Of a DNA stretch of 30,329 nucleotides, positions 1-6,484 are shown one piece after another. The notes beneath the pieces were generated by a model. That model did no database searches. It was not told the origin of the DNA and saw only the letters and a program-made list of their open reading frames with translations. Each line of letters starts with the position of its first letter. The stretch's first letter is position 1. A program made the position numbers and the translations under genes. The stretch spans positions 1 to 30,329 of the forward strand of contig JAAZIW010000189.1 of the NCBI GenBank assembly GCA_012800665.1. Reading direction: 5' to 3'. This DNA is from Rikenellaceae bacterium (lineage in GTDB: Bacteria; Bacteroidota; Bacteroidia; Bacteroidales; UBA932).

Positions 1-1877
1 TCTCCTGCAACTGCCTGTTTGCCGTCTTCCTTGATAAGCTCGCGGTTGAATGCGAAGCCGGGAACCTCAGCGCCCAATTCAACATTGGCGCCCTTGTCGG
101 TGGTGGAAGTGATGGTGCCCTCTACAGTACTGCCTACGGGGAACTCAGCTTCTATGGCATCCCAAGGATTGGGAGTGAGCTGCTTGTGACCGAGGCTGAG
201 CTTATGACCAACTTCGTCGAGGTCCAAAATCTGAACATCTATAACGTCACCTACGGCAACAACATCTGAAGGATGCTTGATTTTGTTCCAGCTGAGGTCG
301 CTGATGTGCACGAGACCTTCAACGCCGTCTTCCAATTCGGCAAATACGCCGAAGTTGGTAATGTTGCGGATTGTGGCCTTGTGTGCGCTGCCGTTGGGAT
401 ATTTGTCTGAAATATTCTCCCAGGGATTGGCTGTGAGTTGTTTGAGACCGAGACTTATCTTGCGGTTTTCGCGGTCGATGCTGAGTATCTGGGCATCCAC
501 CTCGTCTCCTACCTTAAGGAAGTCCTGAGCGCTGTGAAGCCTTGGGCTCCAAGACATTTCGCTTACATGTATGAGGCCTTCCACGCCCGGCTCAATCTCT
601 ACGAATGCGCCATAGTCGGCAATGAGGATAACCTTGCCCTTAACCTTGTCTCCGACATTGAGGTTGGCGTCGAGATTATCCCAGGGATGAGCAGTAAGTT
701 GTTTGAGACCGAGTGCGATGCGCTTTTGCTCGGAGTTGAAGTCGAGAACTACAACTTTTATTTTGCTGTCGAGTTCCACCAATTCTTCGGGATGATTTAC
801 GCGGCCCCAAGAAAGGTCTGTTATATGGACAAGACCGTCTACTCCGCCTAGGTCTACGAATACGCCATAGTTGGTGATATTCTTGACAGTACCCTCAAGT
901 ACCTGGCCTTTTTCAAGCTTGGAAATGAGTTCCGCGCGCTTGGCTTCCTGCTCTGCCTCAAGAAGGGCCTTATGGGAAACAACCACATTGCGGTACTCCT
1001 GATTTATCTTTACTATCTTGAAATCAATGGTCTGGCCTACATACTGGTCGTAATCGCGGATAGGCTTGATGTCGATTTGGCTGCCGGGCAGGAATGCCTC
1101 TATGCCGAACACATCCACAATCATACCGCCCTTGGTGCGGGTTTTTACGAAACCCTTCACGATTTCGTCATTCTGGTATGCTTCGTTTACACGATCCCAG
1201 CTCTTGAGGGCGCGTGCCTTGCGATGGCTGAGAACCAACTGCCCCTTCCTGTCTTCTGCGCTTTCTACAAATACTTCCACCTTATCGCCGGCTTTGAGCT
1301 CAGGATTATAGCGGAATTCTGTGGTAGAGATTACGCCTTCGCTCTTGCCGCCGATTGTGACGGTTATTTCGCGCTTTCCGACTGAGGTAACTTCGCCTTC
1401 CACAACCTCTCCTTCCACAACTTTGGAAAGAGTTGCATTATAGGCTTCCTGAATTTTTTCTTGATCTGCTCCACCGTAGAACTCGTCGTCGCTCTCGAAG
1501 GCATCCCAGTCAAAGTCTTTTGAGGGTACGGATGCATTGAGCCGCCTTTTGGGTTTTTCAACTACGGGAGCTGCAGGTGCTTCTGCCACAGGCGTTTCTG
1601 CCACGGGCGCTGCTTCTGCAGGTGTTTCAGCCACAGCTGCTTCTGTCGCCAGTACTTCTTCTACAGGCGCTTCAGCTGCCGGTGCAGCCTCTGCCGGAGT
1701 TTCTTTTACGGGAGCAGGTTCTGCAGGTGTCTCTTGCACTGTTGCAGCTTCTGCCGGAACCTCTTGCACGGGAGCTTCTTCTACAGTAACTTCCTGTACC
1801 GGAGCTTCCACAGGGGTTTCTTCGGTAACTGGTGCTTCTACCGGAACTTCCTGCTTGATTTCTTGATTTTCTGTCAT
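1..1877 (-). CDS. rpsA: 30S ribosomal protein S1, C-terminus cut by the window edge
   Basis: S1 holds mRNA on the 30S subunit, which matters in a phylum that rarely uses Shine-Dalgarno pairing. 625 codons are visible with no stop. Residues 1-108 form a low-complexity extension of EAPV, AETP and QEVP-like units. The folded part begins near KPKRRLNASVPSKDFDWDAF, followed by six recognisable S1 OB-fold repeats, for example VLEGTVKNITNYGVFVDLGG with VHITDLSW, and later GLIHVSEMSW and GLVHISDLSW. The sixth, degenerate repeat (VEGTITSTTDKGANVELG) runs to the edge, so only a short C-terminal tail should be missing. The ATG is preceded by a leader of about 74 nt from a good -33/-7 promoter. Identity is certain; the extension is in frame and uninterrupted. 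Confidence 0.97.
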   Translation of the reverse strand, partial: MTENQEIKQEVPVEAPVTEETPVEAPVQEVTVEEAPVQEVPAEAATVQETPAEPAPVKETPAEAAPAAEAPVEEVLATEAAVAETPAEAAPVAETPVAEAPAAPVVEKPKRRLNASVPSKDFDWDAFESDDEFYGGADQEKIQEAYNATLSKVVEGEVVEGEVTSVGKREITVTIGGKSEGVISTTEFRYNPELKAGDKVEVFVESAEDRKGQLVLSHRKARALKSWDRVNEAYQNDEIVKGFVKTRTKGGMIVDVFGIEAFLPGSQIDIKPIRDYDQYVGQTIDFKIVKINQEYRNVVVSHKALLEAEQEAKRAELISKLEKGQVLEGTVKNITNYGVFVDLGGVDGLVHITDLSWGRVNHPEELVELDSKIKVVVLDFNSEQKRIALGLKQLTAHPWDNLDANLNVGDKVKGKVILIADYGAFVEIEPGVEGLIHVSEMSWSPRLHSAQDFLKVGDEVDAQILSIDRENRKISLGLKQLTANPWENISDKYPNGSAHKATIRNITNFGVFAELEDGVEGLVHISDLSWNKIKHPSDVVAVGDVIDVQILDLDEVGHKLSLGHKQLTPNPWDAIEAEFPVGSTVEGTITSTTDKGANVELGAEVPGFAFNRELIKEDGKQAVAG

Positions 1878-1954
1878 GATTGTAATTTAAAAACAAACTA
1901 GTAGTTTAACTTTATATTTATGCTTCGACCGGGCATACCGATACAAAAAGCCTG

Positions 1955-1986
1955 CAAAGTTAAAAAAATTTCCTTACCTTTGCAAA
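1955..1986 (-). promoter_or_regulatory. Bacteroidetes-type promoter of rpsA
   Basis: On the minus strand TTTG (1983-1986) is followed after 20 nt by TAACTTTG (1955-1962), matching the -33 TTTG and -7 TAnnTTTG elements of the Bacteroidetes primary sigma factor. Transcription would begin near 1951. It overlaps the divergent pnuC promoter. Confidence 0.7.
1975..1982 (+). promoter_or_regulatory. -7 box of pnuC
   Basis: TACCTTTG fits TAnnTTTG and ends 20 nt before the pnuC ATG, giving a leader of roughly 17 nt. No clear -33 TTTG is seen. The box lies inside the -33/-7 spacer of the rpsA promoter on the other strand. Confidence 0.6.
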
Positions 1987-2002
1987 CTTTAGCATTGAAA
2001 GT

Positions 2003-2623
2003 ATGATACTTACGACATTATCCGCATTTTTATCAAGTCCCGAATTTCTGAAAGCCTGCGAATTTTTTTCGCTGATTACATTCGCCGTATTTCTGGTACT
2101 GCAGATTCTCCACCACAAACTGATGTGGTATGTATATATCCCAAGCTGCATAGCAGCCGCATACGTGTTCTTCTCTTCCCAAACCTGGGCGATGGGCGTG
2201 CTGAATATCTATTATATTGTGATGGGATTCGTAGGGATTGCAAATTGGAAGAAAGAACGCGAACAACGAGACCACTCCGACAAAAGCATCCCCCTGAACA
2301 GAATGAGCCGGAAAGTGGCCGTCATCAGCCTTATAATTGCCGTCATCGGCATCCCTCTTCTATACTTTATTCTCCGCGCTCTTGCCGACCCCAATCCCCT
2401 TCTCGACTCCATAACTACCACCTTAAGCATTATAGGGACCTGGTGGCTTACCCTATCTTACATTCATCAATGGTATATGTGGATAGTTGCAGATGTTTTT
2501 GCGATAGCGCTCAATCTTAATCTCGGCAAGTATTTTTTAGTCATCCAATTCGCAATATGCATCATTGCCAGCATAATAGGATTGTGGAACTGGACTAAGA
2601 ACGGCAAATATCTAACGGAATAG
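2003..2623 (+). CDS. pnuC: PnuC-family nicotinamide riboside transporter
   Basis: PnuC proteins let nicotinamide riboside cross the inner membrane by facilitated diffusion, feeding NAD salvage. The 206-residue product has about seven hydrophobic segments and the family's Trp-rich parts: the YYIVMGFVGIANWKK region near residues 70-85, and TTTLSIIGTWWLTLSYIHQW with MWIVADV in the second half (about 137-165). Length matches the family. The ATG follows directly on a -7 box. It stands alone, divergent from rpsA, and its last 12 bp overlap the end of mntP tail to tail. The leader is too short for an NAD riboswitch. The exact vitamin transported cannot be read from sequence; thiamine-type Pnu proteins are relatives. 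Confidence 0.88.
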   Translation: MILTTLSAFLSSPEFLKACEFFSLITFAVFLVLQILHHKLMWYVYIPSCIAAAYVFFSSQTWAMGVLNIYYIVMGFVGIANWKKEREQRDHSDKSIPLNRMSRKVAVISLIIAVIGIPLLYFILRALADPNPLLDSITTTLSIIGTWWLTLSYIHQWYMWIVADVFAIALNLNLGKYFLVIQFAICIIASIIGLWNWTKNGKYLTE

Positions 2624-3157
2624 CTTCCAAAAGGCTATAAGCAACAAAACCAAGCCGCCGAATAATTTGGCGGTTTTTCCGTATTTGCCGCCAAGGGCGC
2701 TTCCTCCGAGAATGCCAAGGCAAACGGAAAGGGCGGTAAGTATAAAAAGCGTTATGAAGAGCGGCAGAAACTCTCCGGATACATTCTCCATAGACTTGGC
2801 GGCTCCCACTGCGGCTGCATCAATACTGGTGGCTATGCCTGCTATAAGCACCTTCTTGACAGAATTCAGCTCGCGCATCTCCACCTTTTTCGAAAATGCC
2901 TCAAAGATTAAGCTTAAGGAAACATACAGCAAAAGTGCAAAAGCAATTATATTCGCGGCTTTTCCCACCACTCCTAAAAGAATATCCCCCAATCCCCATC
3001 CCACAGCAAGCATTCCGGATTGAATTATTGCAAAAGCCAACGCTATTACGCAGGCATTCTTCCATTTAATCTCTTTTATTGTTACGCTGCAACACAGACT
3101 CACCGCAAAACAGTCCGCACACAGGGCAAGCGAGAGGAGGACGGGCTCCAGAATCAT
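2612..3157 (-). CDS. mntP: MntP-type manganese efflux pump
   Basis: MntP (formerly DUF204/YebN) exports Mn(II). The 181-residue product has six predicted membrane helices in two three-helix repeats. Each repeat carries the Asp-containing motif of the family: LALCADCFAVSL (Asp15) and GIATSIDAAAVG (Asp113). The start ATG overlaps the recR stop as ATGA, so the two are co-transcribed and translationally coupled. No manganese riboswitch is possible immediately upstream, because recR occupies that space. Expression therefore probably follows recR unless an internal promoter exists. The 3' end overlaps pnuC by 12 bp, leaving no room for a separate terminator. Confidence 0.88.
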   Translation of the reverse strand: MILEPVLLSLALCADCFAVSLCCSVTIKEIKWKNACVIALAFAIIQSGMLAVGWGLGDILLGVVGKAANIIAFALLLYVSLSLIFEAFSKKVEMRELNSVKKVLIAGIATSIDAAAVGAAKSMENVSGEFLPLFITLFILTALSVCLGILGGSALGGKYGKTAKLFGGLVLLLIAFWKLFR

Positions 3158-3765
3158 GGCTTGAAAATCTGACGGTTGAGAATGGAGCGGCCCAAAGTGA
3201 TGGAATCGGCATATTCGAGGTCATCTCCGAAGCCGAGCCCGCGTGCGAGGGTGGAAACCTTGGGGCCTAAGGCCTCTATCTGCCGGTAAATATAAAAAGA
3301 TGTGGTTTCCCCTTCAACATCACCGCTAAGCGCCAAAATCACCTCAACATCTCCCTTAGCCTCCTTTACTCTCTCCACCAAACTTGCGATTGTCAAATCC
3401 GAAGGCCCCATGCCGTCTATCGGGGAGATAATTCCCCCCAGCACATGGTACACGCCCTTATATTGGCCGGTAGCCTCTATGCTCATGACGTCCCTCACGC
3501 TTTCCACTACACAAATTGTAGAATGGTCGCGTGAAGAATCGGCGCAGATGCTGCAGATATCGCCATCCGAAACCATGCTGCATACGCTGCAATAATGTAT
3601 ATCGTCTGCAAGAGCGGCAATCGCTTCGGAAAAATGATGAATCTGCTCTTTTGGCTGACGGAGCAGATGAAGAGCAAGACGGAGTGCGCTTCGAGTCCCC
3701 ACTCCGGGCAGGGAGCTGATGGCCTCAACAGCCATCTGCAAAGTCTTTGAGGGAAAATCGTTCAT
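3154..3765 (-). CDS. recR: Recombination mediator RecR
   Basis: RecR works with RecO, and RecF in some organisms, to load RecA on SSB-coated gaps. The 203-residue length is standard. Visible features are the N-terminal helix-hairpin-helix (AISSLPGVGTRSALRLALHL, residues 15-34), a four-Cys zinc site (Cys59, Cys62, Cys71, Cys74), and a Toprim domain beginning at ICVVESVRD with HVLGGIISPIDGMGP and LALSGDVEGETTSFY. The C-terminal ARGLGFGDDLEYAD is the Walker-B-like family signature. It is first in a two-gene operon with mntP. The ATG lies only about six bases after the likely transcription start. Confidence 0.97.
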   Translation of the reverse strand: MNDFPSKTLQMAVEAISSLPGVGTRSALRLALHLLRQPKEQIHHFSEAIAALADDIHYCSVCSMVSDGDICSICADSSRDHSTICVVESVRDVMSIEATGQYKGVYHVLGGIISPIDGMGPSDLTIASLVERVKEAKGDVEVILALSGDVEGETTSFYIYRQIEALGPKVSTLARGLGFGDDLEYADSITLGRSILNRQIFKP

Positions 3766-3774
3766 TCAAGATGA

Positions 3775-3782
3775 CAAATTTA
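3775..3782 (-). promoter_or_regulatory. -7 box of recR-mntP
   Basis: TAAATTTG on the minus strand ends 9 nt before the recR ATG. If transcription starts about 4 nt after the box, the mRNA leader is about 6 nt, too short for a ribosome binding site. No convincing -33 element is seen. Confidence 0.55.
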
Positions 3783-3821
3783 AGGAAAAATACTGACTTG
3801 ACCACATCAAGCCGGCCCTTT

Positions 3822-3862
3822 TATTTCTTCAACTTACCGGCTACCTGCTATTTCTTCAACTT
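3822..3862. repeat. 27-bp-period tandem repeat at the trpB2 stop codon
   Basis: TATTTCTTCAACTT occurs at 3822-3835 and again at 3849-3862. The period is nine codons, in frame with trpB2. In the coding sense, AGKLKK-stop is followed by QVAGKLKK-stop, so the gene's last codons recur just past its TAG. This looks like a local duplication with the first copy now holding the stop. Confidence 0.7.
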
Positions 3863-5212
3863 GCCCGCTTCTGAAATATAGCCGGCAAGTTCCTCATCAC
3901 TCAAAGCATAATCCCTCATCTCCCCTGCCAAATACATATCATATGCGCTCATATCCACCAAACCATGCCCTGACAGATTAAATAAAATGGTCTTTTCCTC
4001 TCCTGTTTCCTTGCACTTTAGAGCCTCCTTGATGGTGCATGCAATCGCGTGGCAGGATTCCGGTGCGGGAATAATGCCTTCCGTGCGGGCGAACAAAACC
4101 CCTGCCTCAAAGGTCTCTGTCTGTACAAAATCCTGAGCCTCAATATAGCCGTCTTTCATCAGCTGGGATATTATCACGCCTGCTCCGTGGTAACGCAGCC
4201 CTCCTGCATGTATGGACGCGGGCTTGAATCCGTGACCTACCGTAAACATTGGCAGCAGGGGCGTCAAGCCGGCTTCATCAGCAAAGTCATAGGTAAAATT
4301 ACCGCACGTCAGCTTCGGGCAGCTGGACGGCTCCGCCGCTATAAAGCGTGTCTTTTTGCCATTGAGAATATTATGCCTCATGAAAGGAAATGCTATGCCG
4401 CTGAAATTAGAGCCTCCGCCGAAGCAGGCAATCACAATATCGGGATATTCTCCGGTCATTTCCATCTGTTTCTCCGCCTCCAAGCCGATTACGGTCTGAT
4501 GCAGGCAGACATGATTCAATACCGAGCCAAGTGTGTATTTGCAATTAGGCGTGGATAGAGCAAGTTCGATTGCCTCGGAAATCGCACCGCCGAGAGTTCC
4601 GTGATCGTTCGGATTAATCGTCAGGATGTCCTTGCCGGCACGTGTGGACATGGATGGAGACGGGGTGATGGCGGACCCGTAGGTCTGCATGATTGAGCGC
4701 CTGTAAGGCTTTTGGTTGTAGCTTGCCTTTACCATATAGACGGCGCATTCGAGACCGAATTTTTTAGCGGCATAAGCCAAAGCGCCTCCCCACTGCCCTG
4801 CTCCCGTTTCAGTGGTCACGTTGGTAACGCCCTGTATCTTTGCATAATAGGCCTGGGCTAATGCAGAATTAAGTTTATGGGAGCCTGCCGGGGAAACGCT
4901 CTCGTTTTTATAATAAATATGAGCCGGAGTGCCAAGGGCCTCTTCAAGTTCGTAGGCACGTATGAGCGGCGTACATCTGTATGATGCATACTGCCGGCGG
5001 ACGGGTTCCGGAATTGGTATCCATTCGTTCTCTCTGTCGAATTCCTGCCTTGAACATTCTTCGGAAAATATGGGAAAAAGGTCTTCCGCCCGAAGGGGCT
5101 CACGGGTCGCCGGATTTAGAATCGGCAGCGGCTTGTTGGGCATAATCGCCTGAATATTAAACCATTGCTTGGGAATCTCAGAGTCTGGAAGAAGGTATTT
5201 TTTCTGTTTCAT
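3848..5212 (-). CDS. trpB: TrpB2-type tryptophan synthase beta chain
   Basis: A PLP enzyme that condenses indole with L-serine (TrpB2 proteins may also use phosphoserine) to make tryptophan. At 454 residues it is longer than TrpB1 (about 400) and has the TrpB2 N-terminal extension, starting MKQKKYLLPDSEIPKQWFNI. Visible are the Schiff-base lysine in AGSHKLNSA (Lys113), the catalytic Glu in TETGAGQWGG (Glu135), the phosphate loop CFGGGSNFSG (about 264-272) and the late LSGHGLVD motif. No trpA or other trp gene adjoins, as is usual for TrpB2, which may work without TrpA or salvage indole. Expression is very probably controlled by the trp leader and attenuator directly upstream. The ATG is 18 nt past the attenuator U-tract. 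Confidence 0.95.
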   Translation of the reverse strand: MKQKKYLLPDSEIPKQWFNIQAIMPNKPLPILNPATREPLRAEDLFPIFSEECSRQEFDRENEWIPIPEPVRRQYASYRCTPLIRAYELEEALGTPAHIYYKNESVSPAGSHKLNSALAQAYYAKIQGVTNVTTETGAGQWGGALAYAAKKFGLECAVYMVKASYNQKPYRRSIMQTYGSAITPSPSMSTRAGKDILTINPNDHGTLGGAISEAIELALSTPNCKYTLGSVLNHVCLHQTVIGLEAEKQMEMTGEYPDIVIACFGGGSNFSGIAFPFMRHNILNGKKTRFIAAEPSSCPKLTCGNFTYDFADEAGLTPLLPMFTVGHGFKPASIHAGGLRYHGAGVIISQLMKDGYIEAQDFVQTETFEAGVLFARTEGIIPAPESCHAIACTIKEALKCKETGEEKTILFNLSGHGLVDMSAYDMYLAGEMRDYALSDEELAGYISEAGKLKK

Positions 5213-5229
5213 TGTTTGTTGATTTAAAT

Positions 5230-5259
5230 AAAAAAAACAGCTGTCCGAATTCGAACAGC
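5230..5259 (-). terminator. Attenuator terminator (stem regions 3 and 4) before trpB2
   Basis: On the minus strand GCTGTTCG (5252-5259) pairs with CGGACAGC (5240-5247) around an AATT loop. All eight pairs form, one of them a G-U wobble. TG and eight T residues (5230-5237) follow. This is an intrinsic terminator ending 17 nt before the trpB2 start codon and behind the leader peptide, so it must act by attenuation of trpB2. Confidence 0.85.
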
Positions 5260-5326
5260 CCTTGTATAATATATTAAGTCTATTATTCTATACACCTAAA
5301 AACCGCTGTCCGAATCGAGGGATAGC
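5240..5326 (-). promoter_or_regulatory. trp attenuator: competing stems 1:2, 2:3 and 3:4
   Basis: Read on the minus strand, region 1 is GCTATCC (5320-5326), region 2 TTCGGACAGC (5305-5314), region 3 GCTGTTCGAA (5250-5259) and region 4 TTCGGACAGC (5240-5249). Regions 1 and 2 form a 7-bp pause stem with one A-C mismatch. Regions 2 and 3 can form ten continuous pairs (one G-U), the antiterminator. Regions 3 and 4 form the terminator. Because 2 and 4 are the same 10-mer, they compete directly for 3. The Trp codons sit immediately before region 1 and the leader stop codon just after region 2, as ribosome-mediated attenuation requires: stalling exposes region 2, whereas reaching the stop covers it. 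Confidence 0.85.
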
Positions 5327-5364
5327 TGCCACCACCAAAAGAAGGATATGCGTTTCTGCTTCAT
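5296..5364 (-). CDS. trpL: trp operon leader peptide with three consecutive Trp codons
   Basis: A 22-codon frame starting ATG reads MKQKRISFFWWWQL and then SLDSDSGF before TAG. The three adjacent TGG codons (5329-5337) are wildly unlikely by chance and lie directly before attenuator region 1. The stop codon falls just after region 2. The start is about six bases after the likely transcription start, so the peptide would be translated from an almost leaderless RNA. Its role would be to sense charged tRNA-Trp, not to act as a protein. The opening MKQKR resembles the opening MKQKK of TrpB2, hinting that the leader may derive from a copy of the gene's 5' end (inference). Confidence 0.85.
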   Translation of the reverse strand: MKQKRISFFWWWQLSLDSDSGF

Positions 5365-5369
5365 TTATG

Positions 5370-5377
5370 CAAATATA
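5370..5377 (-). promoter_or_regulatory. -7 box of the trpL-trpB2 transcript
   Basis: TATATTTG on the minus strand fits TAnnTTTG and would start RNA near 5366, two bases upstream of the leader-peptide ATG. No clear -33 TTTG is seen. It is divergent from the corA box 44 bp away. Confidence 0.6.
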
Positions 5378-5420
5378 TTTATTATTTTGTTATAATGAAT
5401 AATTTTTAAGGAATTATTCG

Positions 5421-5428
5421 TATTTTTG
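5421..5428 (+). promoter_or_regulatory. -7 box of corA
   Basis: TATTTTTG fits TAnnTTTG. It predicts transcription from about 5432, giving a leader of about 57 nt before the ATG at 5489. The TTG inside this box would be the first start codon of a longer corA frame, which the box argues against. Confidence 0.6.
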
Positions 5429-5431
5429 CAG

Positions 5432-5454
5432 GCTGACTTGTCCGTGACGTCAGC
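5432..5454 (+). other. Hairpin at the 5' end of the corA leader
   Basis: GCTGAC (5432-5437) and GTCAGC (5449-5454) form a 6-bp stem with an 11-nt loop, beginning at the predicted transcription start. The 3' part contains the palindrome TGACGTCA. It may be an mRNA-stabilising 5' stem, a protein site or a small regulatory fold. It does not resemble the known Mg2+ M-box. Confidence 0.4.
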
Positions 5455-5488
5455 TAGGCCCAAAGTTAAACCTCTAAGAAAGAATAAT

Positions 5489-6436
5489 ATGATCAGCATT
5501 TTCTACAGGCAGGGAGCTGACATACTTGTAAGCCAATTCGAAACGGAATTTGCCCACATCGGCAAAGAAAGTGTACTTTGGATTGACCTGCTCGCCCCCA
5601 CAGGCGAAGAAAAAAAAGCTACCGAGGCCTTCCTCGGAATAGAAATACAAAGCCGAGCTACTGCGGAGGAGATTGAAAGCTCATCCAGGTTTTCCGAAAG
5701 TGAAGCGGCAATCTTTGCAAATACCAACTTCTTATCCCCTTCCGGCGACGAATTGTCGGAAGACCCGGTGTCATTTACCATTGTCGGAGGAATACTCGCC
5801 ACTCTGCGCGACATACCCCTCCTTTCATTCGATTTATTGCAGCGCCGCATACAGGCCCGTCCCGCTTCGTACGAAAACGGATGGTTTATCTTCGCTTCCA
5901 TAATGGACCAGCGTATAGACTTGGATGCCGATATTATCGAGCTTATGAGCAAGGAGACCTCCCTGTTCAGCAAGCGCATCAATCAAAAAGAAGATATCAA
6001 TGAAGATTTCCTCTTGGACATCAACCAATTGCAGGAAAACTCCATGACGGTGCGACAGAATATTGTAGACAAACAAAGGCTTATAACGAATATTCTCAAA
6101 AGCGACCGCTATCCCGACCGTTTGGAAGCTAAATTAGAGGTGCTGTTGCAGGACATTTCATCTCTTATTAAACACAGCAATTTCAACTTCGAGAGACTGG
6201 AATATCTGCAGAATACCGTAATAGGTCTGATTAATTTAGAGCAGAACAGCATTATGAAGATTTTCACGCTCATAAGCGTGCTGCTGACGCCTGCAACCCT
6301 CATTGCGGAATTCTACGGAATGAACGTGAAACTCCCGTTCGCCGAGCTGCCCCTTTCATGGTTGGGACTTTTTGCGCTGATGGCAATCGTAGTGCTGGCG
6401 ACAATAATTATCTTCCGCAAAAAGAAGCTCTTGTAA
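5489..6436 (+). CDS. corA: CorA-family magnesium/divalent metal ion channel
   Basis: CorA forms a homopentameric inner-membrane channel for Mg2+ (some members Co2+, Ni2+ or Zn2+). The 315-residue product has a large soluble N-terminal domain, the long helical stalk (about 160-250, with QLQENSMTVRQNIVDKQRL) and two C-terminal membrane helices. The YGMN signature (GMN at 277-279) follows the first helix, and the chain ends in a basic tail, FRKKKLL. I chose the ATG that begins MISIFYRQ. The frame can be extended 21 codons to a TTG, but that TTG is part of the predicted -7 box. It is monocistronic, divergent from trpL-trpB2 and convergent with nadD. Confidence 0.93.
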   Translation: MISIFYRQGADILVSQFETEFAHIGKESVLWIDLLAPTGEEKKATEAFLGIEIQSRATAEEIESSSRFSESEAAIFANTNFLSPSGDELSEDPVSFTIVGGILATLRDIPLLSFDLLQRRIQARPASYENGWFIFASIMDQRIDLDADIIELMSKETSLFSKRINQKEDINEDFLLDINQLQENSMTVRQNIVDKQRLITNILKSDRYPDRLEAKLEVLLQDISSLIKHSNFNFERLEYLQNTVIGLINLEQNSIMKIFTLISVLLTPATLIAEFYGMNVKLPFAELPLSWLGLFALMAIVVLATIIIFRKKKLL

Positions 6437-6463
6437 TCGATTGCTTGTGTAATCTATTGCTTG
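6432..6463. repeat. 16-bp tandem duplication at the corA stop codon
   Basis: TGTAATCGATTGCTTG (6432-6447) is followed directly by TGTAATCTATTGCTTG (6448-6463), one mismatch in 16. The first copy contains the corA TAA stop. Confidence 0.75.
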
Positions 6464-6484
6464 CTTCGGCGCCAATCTAGCGCT

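Noticed and set aside
1561..1866. Plus-strand Ala/Gly/Ser/Thr-repeat frame resembling a collagen- or mucin-like protein
   Set aside because: It is the antisense reading of the repetitive rpsA N-terminal extension.
1983..2002. NAD-responsive riboswitch before pnuC
   Set aside because: The leader is only about 17 nt, too short for any known riboswitch.
5213..5364. T-box riboswitch before trpB2
   Set aside because: No specifier loop or T-box sequence is seen; the Trp-codon leader frame with three competing stems explains the region better.
5426..5488. Longer corA beginning at TTG
   Set aside because: The TTG is within the TATTTTTG promoter box, and the added residues do not resemble CorA.
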